A stretch of 64,000 nt of DNA from Eudorina sp. 2006-703-Eu-15 (Eukaryota > Chlorophyta > Chlorophyceae > Chlamydomonadales > Volvocaceae): NCBI GenBank assembly GCA_003117195.1, contig BDSI01000014.1, positions 1,371,001-1,435,000 of the forward strand. Reading direction: 5' to 3'. Both the position numbers and the translations under genes were made by a program. The notes under the pieces were generated by a model. That model searched no databases and had not been told where the DNA came from. It was given only the letters and a program-made list of their open reading frames with translations. Below, piece after piece: positions 35,041 to 48,266 of this stretch (position 1 is the first letter of the stretch; each line of letters begins with the position of its first letter).

Positions 35041-35352
35041 TCAAAGCGGGGTATAAATTATGTCAGTTGTTTGAACAGTAAGCAGACAGCCTTGCAGCAC
35101 AAGCAACGCTTCTGGATCATGGTACATAAAGAGCTGTGCATCGCGATTCATGTAATTTGAAGAGCAATCTGTCAATTTCGACTTCCACATTACCGTACAA
35201 TTTGACGGTTGACACTGGCGACACGTGCTGGCGAAAGGGTATGAACCTCCTTCGCTCCTGTTAAAACCCATCGCGCACGATATCACTTGATTGTTGGCCA
35301 ACTGATTGCATTCCAACAAGGGTTGGGCTGGCAAAACAGCTCTCAAGCCCAC
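35041..35352 (-). other. Unassigned Cys-rich open frame
   Basis: About 100 residues in a moderately AT-rich setting, with Cys spacing CRQCQPSNC followed by LTDCSSNYMNRD. It reads like a piece of a secreted Cys-rich domain, but I recognise no family and found no flanking exon. It could be a gene fragment or chance. Confidence 0.2.
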
Positions 35353-37254
35353 CCTCCCATCTCAGAACCACGTTCACATCGCGCTCATGGCAGGTCGGTT
35401 GACACTTGGCGGGCAGCAGCCAGAAGCCAAGACGAATTGCGCATACGTATTACGCGGAATGAACCCAAGGTGTGGTTGTACACGGTGGTACCTCGCTGCC
35501 CAAGCCTATGCGTGATTGCTTTTAACGGCATATGGTGACGAGCTGCGGACAATATCGTTGTGATCTCAACTACCCACGCACGACGGCACTTCCCACGCAC
35601 ACGCTCAAAGATGTATGTGTATACTCATGTCAACGACGGAGCCCAGCACCGTGTCCCAAGGCAATCAAGTGATTCCCGCAAGTGACCACCGCAAGTGACA
35701 AGTGATGATCCGCGCACGCGCGCTGTGAAGCATCCTAGCTAGAGGGCATCGCACGAACGCATGTATGCATGCTGGACACATGCCACCTACCGCAATCAAG
35801 GCATTTGACAGGAAGCGAAACCGTCCGGGCTGGATCCTTGCTTGGTACGTACTGCGTAAAAATCAGCAGCTGGCCATGCATGTCATCATTGTGCTTCAAC
35901 AATCTAGGTCCAGCGGATAGATGTAGCAGCTGCTAGGATTTTTCAGCCGTTACAAGGTGGACCCTAGCTTTGTCCCGACCGGGCGAGCCGACGGGCCCAG
36001 ACAGCTTCGTAGGCGCCGCGCCCTCATACCATCCAACCCTACCAAGGACTGCGCACCCAGCCACCACACCCGCGGGGCGGGGGCGTATGCAGCCCTACTG
36101 GCCAATACACCAGGTTACTGACGCACCAGGAGTGCCTCTCCTGGAAACCGCACCAGCAGATAGACCCGCCGAATCACTTGGTCGGGATTGGGGACGGAGG
36201 GAGCCGGGGTTCGAACCGTTAGGCTTGTGCTCACTTACTTCCCAGGAGACGGGAACTTCATCGACCTTACTTGCTCGGGACCGACTGCTGCCGGCAAGCA
36301 AGGGCTTCGTCCCAGGCAGGCCAGAACGAACCAATCGGGAAACGATGTCGCCCGTGCGTGCCGCAGGAGGCCAATAGTCCATAGCTAGTTAACAACACCT
36401 GCATCACCTACCACCTGCCGTACATTCGCGCACGCACGCCGCCCCAGTACGTACACGGAACTTATTCTTGGTGCGTGTGTGTGTGTGTGTGTTCGTTCCC
36501 GCGCTCTGACCGTGGTGCTAGCTGTTCGTTTGCATGTTGATCTACCGTCTGCGATTGACTCATCACCACACAAACCACGGCCTCAGCGCTGAGGGCAACG
36601 TCACCCCGATTGACAAACCCCGTCAACCGATCGATCTCCGTCAGTCACGCGACAACGAATGAACGAACCTGCAGCGACCGCCGGGGTCCGTCCTAGCAGC
36701 AGCCCGAGAAGTAGCGCCTCCAACGGAAAGCACATATATAGATAAAAGAAAAGATGCAAGTAGTCATCTGCCCTACATCATGCATGGCTTGCGCCACGCA
36801 CCAGGTGCTGATACATACTGAAGGGCCGTGCGTACCGCATGCATGGCCGTACGTATTGGAACTGAAATGAAGGTTGAAAGGCGTCGTCGTAGAGTTCATG
36901 CATGTGTACCTGTGGCATCACGTACGCACATGCGTGCGTGTGCGTGCCCCGGTATCTTCGGTGAGCAAGCACGCACGCTACGGATGGAAGCACGTTCTCT
37001 CACGCAGAACGCTCGTGAGCTTCCTCATCAGCACGCAGGCAGGCAATGCGTGGGCCCCGATATACGCCATCCGTCCCGCGGCTCCGCGAACCAAAGTGCG
37101 ACGTCATCATCGATCCACGTACCACACCATGCAGGGCCCCAGTATCAAGCAAGCAATTCACACGCGCGCGCGCGTGCCGTGGTGGACCGCCGATCTGAAC
37201 CTCCGCTCAAGCCCGATGTGTGGGCCCACATACTGCAGCTTGTCACAAGGGCGG

Positions 37255-37440
37255 CTCGTCAGCTAGCTGCTGCGGCAACAACGCGTACGTGAGGTTCTTG
37301 ACCGCCTCGCCTCGGCCGCGCGCTGCGTGCGGATCGACGCGCTGGGTCGGGGTTCCAGCAGCTCAGGATGACGGACGGAGGGCACGCAGCTGCAGCGGGC
37401 AGCGGTCCTTGCTCAGGCTCTATCTCCACCACTGGCAAGT
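37255..37440 (-). pseudogene. Decayed copy of the receptor-kinase last exon
   Basis: Reading leftward it aligns with the last exon of the adjacent kinase (39949–39779). HLPV, ILSCW-NPDPARR and an EAVK-like tail are recognisable. Insertions of several bases after HLPV and between the conserved blocks shift the frame, so CPRKLQAL is lost and the tail falls in another frame. No other kinase exon was found nearby. A partial tandem duplication that has lost function is the best reading. Confidence 0.75.
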
Positions 37441-39778
37441 GCGACAATGACATAAACATAACTATAAGCATTATCAAGTGCGTCAGTCCTAGGCATGCAT
37501 ACATGGGGCACTACTTTCAAAGGAAACATAGTTTAGCATCTTGTAGTAGCGTTAGTTGCGCAGCTCCTCCGTAATCAGTGTCACAAGTAATTACCACATA
37601 ACCCCCGCCCTCATAACCATACCATAGGGCATCAGCAATTACAGCGATCGCCAGTGCGGACCTCGGCTTAAGAACGAACATGCACAGCATGGCACATGCT
37701 CCACGTCGGTACCAGCAAGCTAGCCATCTGCTCGCAGACAAAATTGCAGCTCGCCCCTTCCAAACCGACCCATGCGCATGCAGTCGCAAGTAAGGCCCAC
37801 GAGCCCGTGCCCCCGTGCCGCACGCATCACGTGCAAGGAAGTCCAGTCGTGTCGATCGATACACCCCTAATAACAGCTCATCCACCAACCGCCGTTCGCG
37901 CTCCCCTCGCGTCTTCAATTAATGGTCATCGGCTGAGATCGAGCGCGCGATGAGAATGGAAATCATAAGGGAGATCAAAAGGAGATGGTCAACCCTCACA
38001 TTCCTCAGTATATGACCACACACGGCGCCCTGCCGCACGCACCCACCCGTTGCCAAGGTGGTAGACAGGCCAATGACGGGGCGCTAGCTAGACCAACAAC
38101 CAGGCGGACATCAATGCATCGAAAGCAAGCAAGCACGCACGCACGCGCGTCTCCCTCGTCTACGTACCGGTACTGAACACGCAAGCCCCTCGCTGAAAGG
38201 CAGGGCACGACGCCTTCATTGCTCCCTGCTGGCAATCCACTGCCTGAAGAACAACCGACCAGAGCAACCCGCGACATCACGCACACAGTTAGTAGTGTCC
38301 TGCCTGGAACCCGCGGCTGAGATCGGTACGTAGCCCAAGCAACGCACTCGCCACGCCCGCACGGCCCTGCAGGCGGCCCCCCCCGACCGCCGTACGTCAA
38401 CAGACCGAACTACCCACAACTGAACCACGCATGTATGTCTATCAAAATCCGCAATCTCCACGAACACAAGGACAGCCTCAAACTCCCAACAACCGTACCG
38501 CCTATAACTCCCAACAACCTGCCGTACCACAATGAAGTACATGAACATCATGCTACTACTCGTTTAGACTCTGGTCATGGCCTTCGTTAAGCGGTTCGCC
38601 GCCGCTTGCTTGGTTGCCCTCACTATTAAGGGACCAAGTTCCACCCGCAAAACTGGTGGGGCTCGCTGAGCTCTAACAAGAAGAGAACAACTACATAATG
38701 GCAATCGATAACCGCATGAACATTGCATGCGGGATTTTAGCCAGGGCTTCAAGAAAGGTAGAGCACCCGGCTAACCCGGCAGAAGCAAGAAGGTGGGCAC
38801 TAACAGCTTGCTGCTGCACCTCGCTCCACGCGAAACGTGGAGGGAGTCGAAGCAGCAGGGAGCAGGGAGTAACGCAAGCAGCAGGGAGTCGACTTCCTCT
38901 CAGCCGGGAAAAAGTAAGGCGGCCCCCCCTTATTGATCTAGCTACCAAGCGCAATGAGCGCAATCCGTGCATACAGCCCGGCAGGTCGGTTGCGCTAAAC
39001 AAAACGACCCAATAGCACATCGGTTGGTCGCCCGCGCCGCACGGCTAGCACACGACGCTCGTTGCAATTTTATATTGATCGGCAACAACAGCACGCCGGC
39101 CGTAGACAGATAGCCTGCTGAAGTCGGCGGTGACTCCGTCCAGAAATGGGAGGCGGCATGGAGGGGTGGTCATTCACGCGTACCTGTATGCATCTACCTG
39201 CACCACATATGCATTGGAAACCTAACGCGACCGACAGACAGTACAGACAGACAGACGAACCCCCCAAATCATCAAGCGATGCAGGATCCCCGTATCCCAG
39301 GATCCTGCGCAATCGCACCGAGCGATGCTCGCTACCCCCTTCGTTATAGTAATCCCAGGGCACGCAGTCCTGTCTGCGTGTCCAGTCGCGCGTTTATCCT
39401 TGTCGATAGATCACCACACATGCATCACCATCAGCGGCCTGTTACTACTGTCAATATTGTTTGGTGAAGGGGTCGTCGGTGCGGCGACGCGACACGGCTA
39501 CCGCTCCGCGAGTCACCGGGTCGTCACCCCCCGCCGCGCGCGCCCAGAGCGAGCGAGCCCATGTATGTGTGTTTCGAAAAGAAACCCGCCCGACCCAAAC
39601 TAACCAAGTACCAAAATACTTATTGCTATTATTATTACTACTACTACTACCAAAATAACCACGGTAGCCTGCAAATGAGGAAACATAATGGGCGACCCAG
39701 CCAGCACACGTGCGTGTGTGTGGGGGCGGGGGGGGGGAGGGCGGGGGGGCCCTCGACGGCTCGATCGTCAGTCATCAG

Positions 39779-42700
39779 CTACTGCTGCAACATCGCGAGG
39801 ATCTTGACTGCCTCGACCGCTGCGGGGCGACGCGCTGGGTCGGGGTCCCAGCAGCTCAGGATGAGGGCCTGCAGCTTGCGCGGGCAGCGCTCCTTGCTCA
39901 GGCGCTCCACTGGCAGGTGCTTACCGGCCATGGTAATCAGCATGGCAATCTGCGTCGTGCAACACACACAGGGCTCGAGGGCGTCATGCAAGCGGTCCAG
40001 AGTAGTTCCAACTTCCATGCGTATATATGTTGCGGGGTACTACGAATCAACCGCCGTAGGGGAGCGAATACGGCGGGTTGAACTGACGCTGGGAGGACTA
40101 GGTACATGTATGCCAGCCATGCGGCGATAGATCGATTTAGCAATAATGCCCGAGCGAATGCCCGAGCGATTGCGCAGCTTTATTTGCCATTAATTTGATG
40201 ACTACTCCGCCGAAACGTACATTCATCGAACAGTAGCTACGTAGCTATCTGGCTAGCTATATATGCCCGATGTATGCTGGCCATGGCCACACATAGATAG
40301 CCGGCCATCCATTTGTGCTGATAATGCCGCCAGGTCACGCCACGCCAGGTCTTTGATGTGCCCTAGCCGCGTATACCGTGGTGCGCGCTTGGATCCTCAT
40401 CATCCAGTCAGCTGTAGCTAGGTTGCTTGGTCTTACCTGGAACATACTCATGCCAGCCCAGGGCCGCTCTCCAGCCAGCATCTCCCACATAATGACGCCA
40501 AACGAGTACATATCCTGCGGATGCACCGTTCGCAGCGGCCATACATACAAGCAAGGACGTTTACTTTCTGTTCGACGGACTCACACGCATGCAGGTGACC
40601 CATCTCCGTCGGCATGCACGCAGGTAGGCGGCACGGTTGTCCGCTCCGTACGTCCTTCCACCGAGCGACCGGAGCGAGCGAGCGCGCGACCACCGCAAAG
40701 CAAACGAGCGAGTGGCACAGGCGTGTGTGCACGTTTATGTGTGCCGGCAGTGTTCGTTTAAACGAACACTATGCAAATTTGCAAGTGGGATACATGCATC
40801 CGTCCGGAACACTAGATAGGCAGGGTTACGTTTGCCCACGCAGCAGCGTGATAACAGTATTGATGCCCATTTATTTGTCTCCGTCCCGCCGGGCCAAAGC
40901 AAGACCGAACGGGTGGATGGGCGGTGGGGCCAAGCGATAGGATGGATGCATACATCTACGCAACCCCTCGCGCTCGATCGCTCACCGCGCGATCCGTGAT
41001 GGTGCCGTCGTTCTTGATGTCGAACGTCTCCGGGGCCATATACGGGGCCTGTGCGATAAATAAACACATACATATACAGCCCGTCGAGCGTGCGCGCGAG
41101 CCTTGTTATGGCAATCAAGCATCAGTGATGTATGATTAGTATATATGTATGATGAGCAAACAAACGAACGCACTGACATATTCCGTATTCCTTACGGCCA
41201 TCACCACCATCGCATGAGTGGTTAAAGCTTTTTTGGCGCATTATCAATTTGATTGCTTTCACTTCGTACCGCGCGGTAGTGCGTGCACGCATGCATGATC
41301 CGTGCATCGGGCTAACTGTGGCATGGTTCCCAGGCTCTCCCCCGCCAGAGCACGCAGCATCGATTATCGACAATCATGATACTGATACTGATACATTTCT
41401 GGCGCGTATGAATGTCCTTGCTTGTATATATGTAGCACGCACCTCGCTCGCTCCTTGCTTGTGGACGCGCGGAGACAACGAATGCACGCACGCCCCATGG
41501 AACTAATCATTCATGCATGCACGTGCCATGCAACGAAGTCATCATCATGTGACGACGCACAGCACGCATTCGCACATGCACACATAGCACGCACGCACAC
41601 AAAACGCACCGTCCCGACTTCTGGGTTGCGTGTAATCAAGACGGTGTTGAGCAGGCGTGACAAGCCGAAATCCTGCGTGCACGGCACCCCACCACCGGGG
41701 ATAGGATTCTGTAATTATGGTATATATGTAGGTTGTGACGACGGAATTGCATTGTGCATGGTACATGCCGTCGGCGGCAACGAAAGCCAGTTGTGCGTCT
41801 GCGTCACCTTGCTGTGACCCGTCACCTTGTTGTGACCCGTCTTCACCAAAGACACTTGCAAGCTGATGCTACCGATCTCGGACCACTCCAGGACCACTAC
41901 ACACCTTGCTTGCATGCCCCGCCCGCATACAAGCAGATGGACAGGTAGCGGTAGGTGACAGCCAAACAAGAACCAAGCAAGCAAACAACGTACCGCCAAC
42001 TTGGCGAGGGGCTTGGGGCTATCCGGCTGGGAGATCAAGACATTGCCGGGCTTGAGATCTGAATAACACGTCCGCGCGGAAATGCGTGCATGGATTGAGA
42101 ATAAGTAAGGAAAGTAAGCCGGATGTATACAGCAGGATAATATGGGGAGGGCGGCAGCAGGTGTGGCAGGTGTGGCAGGGTAATAACGTGCATTGGATAA
42201 TTCGCTGCCCACCCAAGTCATCATCATACATGCCTGCTGCTAATGCTGCCTGCTGCTGTACATGTGCATGTGCATGTGCGCGAGAGGTGTGCAACATACA
42301 GTAATACCTTGCTTGCAGCGGTTACGTACAAATGCAGCTAGTATTCCTTCCACGGCCATTCATGCCACAACCAGTAATACAAAATGCCACGTACGTAGCT
42401 AACACACGGTACGTATGCACATGCATGCATGTCGGTACATATATTGCTGCTGTACCTACCTCGGTGTAGGATAGTGGGGTGCATGTACGACAGCGCCTTG
42501 GCGATCTGCATTCCAAGATTCAGCACCTGCGCGCACATGCGTCGCGTGCATGCCAGTGCACGTACTTTCAGCAGGAATGTAGAAACTCGCTCGTTTTTCA
42601 CATCTATCGTTATCCCGCCATTTCATCATCATACATACATACATCATCTAGCAAAGGGACCGGAACATGGGCAGTACCTACAGCACGCCAAGGAATGAAC

Positions 42701-43130
42701 GTGATCTATCTATCTAATCTACCAGGTTCGCACACCTTCCATCGAACGGACGGATGTTCACCACATCCTGTGGCCCTGCTTGCTTGTGCTTGCTATAATT
42801 ACTCCCTACTACGCAGCAACAGCAGGGCAAACACATACATCACGGCGTGTGTGTGTGTGTGTGTGTGTGGGCGGCGCAACCCTTAATACGTAACCCTAGT
42901 AACCCCCATGACTGAAAGAACCTACGTACCATGGGCAGCGGCAACGGCACTTTGCTGTCGTTTATCTTGCGATGGATCAATTTCTCCAAGGACGTGTCCA
43001 TGAGCTCCATCACCAGGCAAAACTGGGGCGGCCTGACAGTCCGTTCCGTTCATGTAAACAGCAGCAGTGCGTGCGCATAACATCAACGGTGGACCATACA
43101 GATAAACCCTGCTTGTGCGTGTAGGGCGTG

Positions 43131-43164
<34 letters not shown>

Positions 43165-46100
43165 TAGATGTGTGTTTAGAAATGCAACCCTCCCCCCTAT
43201 ATATATGTGTGTGTGGCGCGCTACAAGCTGTCACGTAACTCACGCTCGCGTAGCTAGATAGGACGACCAGAACAGTTAGTTAGAGCGGGCCTGCCTGTGC
43301 GTGGCCGCACGGCTGCTCGTGCAGATAGATAAGGAAATGTGCATCGCTGGTTCAGTGACGCCTATGTAGGTTACTTGTGCTGTACATGCGACATCTACTC
43401 TATCTACTTGCAGCAGAAGGGACTTACACACATCCGGGTGTACATATGTATGTGGGGTGCGGACTATCTCACTACGTGTGTGGTACATACCAGCGGTACA
43501 CGGCAGATGTAATTAATGTAATCATCTCAAACTACTCAAACGCATGCCTTCAGAGCGAGCCAGGCAGCAGCAGCAACCAGCAGAGCAAGTAAAGCAAATA
43601 AGGCTTGCGCCGTGCTCCGTGTCTTACTCTAGGCATGCGGCCAGTAGCCTCACGATGTTGGGATGCTGGCAGCGCGCCAGCACCTCCACCTCCTGCGCCA
43701 GGGCCTTCGCCTCCACGGAGAACGACTCGAGCGGCCGGCCCTTGGAAGCAGCTCCTCCTCCCCCGCCGCAGTCTGTGCTAGCTGATGCACCGCCAGCGGC
43801 ATCCCCAGAACTGAGTCCGTGCTTGCCGCCGGCAGAAGGTTTCCACAGTGGTTTGCCCGGCTGCGGCACGTCCGCCGCGAGGCCCCGGTTCACGAGCTTC
43901 ACTGCGACGCGCTGCCCGTTGTATACACCGACCACCACTCGGCCGAACGTGCCGGCGCCGAGCACCTCCTTAGTCAAGAGGCGAACCTCCGCATTCCTAG
44001 TACTCAAAGAACCATCGACACTTCCGCCGACGCTGTGGGAGTCCTGCTCCCTGGAGCTTGCTGCCGCGGCAGTTAGGGCGGCATTGGAGGCTCCCCACTT
44101 GGCTGCTGGAGAAGGCTGCTGGTCGTTGAGTTTCACGCCCAGCTCGACGACGGGCAGGAAGGGGGTCTGTGGCGTGATTGGAGCCTGCATCCCGTCATTG
44201 CCGTGGTAGCAAAGCCCGAACTGATCGGCCTCCTCGCTATGGGGAGGAGGGTCTGCACGGAACGTACGTACGACAGCAATACGACAGCGGCAGTAGTGGC
44301 CGTCGTCATCATCATCAAGATAGACGCTAGCTACCGAGCGAATCTCATAACATAACAATGGCCGTACGTACAGCATTCGTTCAGTCAAATCAGTTGTGCG
44401 TGTCTCTGAAGGTAAATGGCAAATAAATGCAAAGCAGGAATAATAATGCGTGTCATGCAAGGTAGGGGCGGCATAGCTAAGTAGTTATCAAGACCGGAAA
44501 ACGCCCGTACGGAAGTATGTATGCCACACGCACATGCATGCATGCACCGGACCCTGCCCACCCCTGAAGCACATAACTGAATGAATGAATGAGCGTTACA
44601 GCGGAACCCAAACATAACTGCTAGATGGTAAGTTAGACTAGTTAGGTAGGAAGGTTGCGGACAGGGGCTGAGCAGCGTTGCTGGGCACGCGGTTGCTTCG
44701 AACTCCCAATGCCCGACCCATACAGTAGCAGTATTTTTGTCGCTTGATTGTCCTTGCAATCGATGCATGCCTCACGCACCCGCGCCGGCTCCGCTGCTGT
44801 CCGAACGCTCCTCCGCCGCCCCGCCGCCCTTACTGTTTCCCACGCCCCGAGGTGCACACGCCGCCATCTGCTGTGCGCTTGCCATTCTGATGGCCACCTG
44901 AGCCGCAGCGGCCTCCGGCTTGTCGGCATCGCATGTGAACGTGTCAGACGAACAGCTCCTGGAAAACAAAGAGCGGCCGCCCGTCGGTATATATGTGCTC
45001 TTAGCTGGGACGACTCCCAGGTCCGTCCGCATACGTAACAAACTGTACAACGTGAGATCAGGCGGCATGCATCGCCGAGCTGCTGTACTTACTTGTCCCA
45101 ATGATCATAAACAAGTAAGGCCGCCGTATGTAACGTTCATTCACAATAAGTAAGGCAGCAATCAAGCAATCAAGCAAGGCAAGCCCCAAAGGGGGAGAGG
45201 CGCGCATCGGATGCAAACGACCACGCACACAGCCAACATATATACAGACAAACGGCCATGGAGTACGGCGACCGTTGCGTGCCTGGCTACGTGTAGGGTG
45301 ACGTCACCACCAAGCAACCAACCTGCGGAGTCTCCGCAGATTCCAGTACACGACAGCTCCAACGGCCACAACCAAAACCAGCGAGCCTGCGTCGATGCGA
45401 AGTGCAACGAGCACACCCAAGTATTTTGGCGCTGGTCGGTCATTCAGCTGTTGTTTGGTTTATTGTGGTTGGTTGCCCTAGCCAGCCCAATCAAGTACGC
45501 ACGTGCATGCATGGCCGAGGGGCTAAAATAAAAAACAAAAACAAGACAGCAGCTAGCCCAGAACGAATCCAGCTGCGAGTCCGGCAGCTGCGAGCGAGCA
45601 CGGTATTAAAATGATTGACTCCCGATGTCATTGACAAAATCCTACCATGCAACATGCGCACGTCGACCAAAGAGAGCGAGCGCGTGGCTGCTGCTGGGTT
45701 GTCACCCTGCGGCAGTCCAACCTACCAAGCAGCACGCTGGGGAGAATAATGGCCAGCAGCCTTTGTTGCTTGTCGCCGTCGCCGTCGCCGCCGCTGTCGC
45801 TCGCAACCGCTGTCCCGTTGCTTACGGCGTCTGGAAACATTTTGTAATAGCACCCGAGCGGACCGCCATTTTCCTTCGTGCATTCCTCCGACATGATGGT
45901 GGGGCACTGCATAGCATGCGGGTCGTCCAAATCATTAAATAAAACCGCATAAACCGCAAGTACAAGCAGATGATGAGTTGTCAACGGCGGGATAGCTAGA
46001 TAGATTAAGCGTCATGGAAAACGCGCGGTCGGTTTGTGCCCGGCACGCACGCACTACATATACATCGGCGGTGTATGTCAAAAAAGGCCACGCACGGGTC

Positions 46101-48266
46101 GCCAAGATGCTGCTGCCGCGCGTACGCTTGCTGCACGCTATGCGCGCCAGCCGCAGCTGCGGCTGCGGCTTGGACCAATCCAAAATTGGTCGCAGCCCCG
46201 GTGGTGGTACCCTAGCTAAACACATCACGTCCGGTTGCGTCGGTTCGAGGGGCTTACTTGCTGATAGCGGAGTGTGCTTGCTTGGTAGCGGCGAATGTTT
46301 GCAGTAGCACACATTGATTGCCGTACGAGCGCGCGCGGGCATGCGAATCCGCAACCTCCCATTCGAAATGTCCACGCAGTCACGACAGTCCCGCGCGCCA
46401 GAACTCACGGCCTGCCGTACTACTGGCTGGTCGCACCATGTATAGCACGTCGTACGTCCACATGATGTAGTTGTTCAAGACCAGTGATTTCGCCGGCCCG
46501 ATCAGATCGGAACAGTACAGAGCGATGTCGATGTACGTCCCCATCTTGATCCAGCAACGGTCCATCGGCCGAGCCGAGGTGTCGTTGGTGCATGGAAACC
46601 ACTGGGGCGTACGGGTTGATCTTTGCTGCGCCGGCAACTCGTCCGGCCGCTTTAGGGAGGTCGTGGAGATGCCAGCCATGGAGTCTGGCAGGCAGGTTCC
46701 TGTGTGGGTAGTGTATGTCAATGAATGGCAATGGGCGTGGAGGTAGGGGTTAGGGGGCTGGGCACGCAGCATCCGCGGCAGTCTAAATCAACCGACAATG
46801 CTCTGCCGCCCGGGCTCAACACCCACGACCGGCAGCCAACGAAGGCTGCCAACTGAAACTCTTGTCAGCAGGTCTTGTCACCATAATCGGGTCCTTCATC
46901 CATCATGCATTCACCGGTCACTGGCGTGGGGGCACGCACACTTGTTTCCGGGCAATCGAGGGCCTTCCTCCTACACTGGGTATCTAGGGTTTTAGGGTTT
47001 CTAAGGTTAGGGGTTAGGGTTCGAGACCCCAAAACTCCGGGCGGATATCTGTCTAGTCCATAACCGTCACAATTACGCATGTGCGTGCGGGCCGTCTCAA
47101 ATAACGATCCAGGTAGCTTGCTTGCACGCTCGAGCATTCGCCCGACGTGATTTGGGGGCGACGCATGCATACATACATACACACATACATACATGGTATC
47201 AAGCGGCATGCACCCCGCCGGCACAGTTGCGATTGGTCGATTCGCCACTCACGCTGCACCGTGGCCATGTGCCAGCCCACCACCAGGGCGTACGGCTGGC
47301 TGGCGTCTCGAGGAGAGAACACAATGAGGTCCATGCCAATGGCCTGCGTGCCAAGGCGCGGAGGGGCACGCACACGCTCCGTCAGTCCGGCGGCAACTCG
47401 CCAACCCAGCAAGCAAACGCGGCCTCTTATCGACCGGCAAGGTAAGGCCGCACCGGGTACACGGGGCCGAAGGCACGCACACGCGCACGCATACATCGCT
47501 CGTTGGGCCCGGCAGCAAGCATCCACGTGCGCACGTACTTGAAAGTGTGGATCTTTACGTGCATTGTTGAAAATCAATTGAGAGAAGTTGAGCATCCGAC
47601 CTGAGCTGAGAGCCACCTGTGCGTTTGGGGGGCGGCACACGGTGGCACAAGCTTAAGGGGTTACAAGCGTGGACACGAAGGGTGTTACGGCTGTGACCTG
47701 CCCAGCAGGATTAAGGATGTGTGACCTGCCCAGGATTGAGCGGATAGGGCGGGTGACACGGTCCAAGGACACAACGGATCTTTCGCGCGGGTCAGCAGTG
47801 CGTGTGCTGGACGCGTACGTCGCAATGACACTTGAGGCCCGGGCACCCTGGACGGTTCACAGGGACGGATCCGCGCGGATGGAAGGCGCCTTCAGGGCGA
47901 GCGCGCGCTGACCCCACTGACCACATCTTTCACGAAGCCCAGGTCCAGAATTGGCCACTGATGCCTCTCCGGAAAAATTCCGATGATTGTAACGTTGCGC
48001 TCCAAATGGATACGAGCCGAAAAGTCGGAAGCAGTAAGTGTGACATCGTTCATGAGGAGGACCCGCGCCACAGTCGGGTCCGCCAGAGCCAGGGCAAAAT
48101 CAAGGCCAATGCGGCACTCCGCCGCTGTAACGCCGTCCACGTCGCGCTTGACAAGCTGACTTGGCGCCCCTTGCAACGGCTGCGCGCGGGCCTCAGGCTG
48201 AAACCAAGCGGCGACGAACAGGAAAACTGCGAGGACGAGCGCGCTGCTGTGGCGCGAGCGCTGCAT
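39779..48266 (-). CDS. Transmembrane receptor-like protein kinase (TKL type)
   Basis: Predicted cell-surface Ser/Thr-type kinase, 826 aa. Exons, reading leftward: 48266–47922, 47616–47539, 47343–47253, 46699–46437, 45906–45726, 45431–45323, 44958–44780, 44252–43628, 43032–42930, 42526–42460, 42058–41994, 41672–41610, 41048–40986, 40514–40437, 39949–39779. The ATG at 48266 gives a signal peptide. The ectodomain (to about residue 330) has strand-like repeats (RVLLMNDVTLTASDFSARIH) and a Cys-containing membrane-proximal part. One transmembrane helix (SLVLVVAVGAVVYW, about 336–349) is followed by NLRRLRR. Kinase landmarks: LGAGTFGRVVVG (G-loop), VAVK (Lys about 534), LHRDLKPGNVL, DFGLSR, APYMAPE, DMYSFGVIMWEML and CWDPDPARRP, so all catalytic residues are present. 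The 46437 donor was chosen by phase over a nearby GTGAGT. The ligand is unknown. Confidence 0.88.
42843..42869 (+). repeat. (GT)n microsatellite
   Basis: A run of about 12 GT dinucleotides in a kinase-gene intron. Confidence 0.9.
43129..43166 (+). repeat. (TA)n(TG)n microsatellite
   Basis: An alternating TA run passes directly into a TG run in a kinase-gene intron; a second short TATATATGTGTGTGTGG block follows at about 43199. Confidence 0.9.
46983..47023 (+). repeat. Telomere-like interstitial sequence
   Basis: CTAGGGTTTTAGGGTTTCTA followed by AGGTTAGGGGTTAGGGTT resembles degenerate TTTAGGG/TTTTAGGG plant and algal telomere units. It lies inside an intron of the receptor kinase (between exons 47343–47253 and 46699–46437). 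Confidence 0.55.

Larger units (their letters stand above)
34882..39778. other. Intergenic region between GT90 and receptor kinase
   Basis: It holds the GT90 promoter side and the 3' side of the kinase gene. Apart from the decayed kinase exon at 37255–37440 and an unassigned Cys-rich frame at 35041–35352, I see no gene. Features include a GTTACAAGGTGGACCC motif at about 35950, a (GT)n run at about 36476, and many short palindromes such as TGCATGCA. TTACA (reverse TGTAA) at 37634 is far from the kinase stop. Confidence 0.5.

Noticed and set aside
36196..36230. B-box-like GGTTCGAACC
   Set aside because: The bases on either side do not pair into a T-arm stem and no A box is placed correctly, so neither a tRNA nor a SINE call is supported.
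38735..38800. tRNA-like GGTAGAGCACCCGGCTAACC
   Set aside because: The D-arm-like part is suggestive, but no T-arm with a B box follows at the right spacing and no cloverleaf closes.
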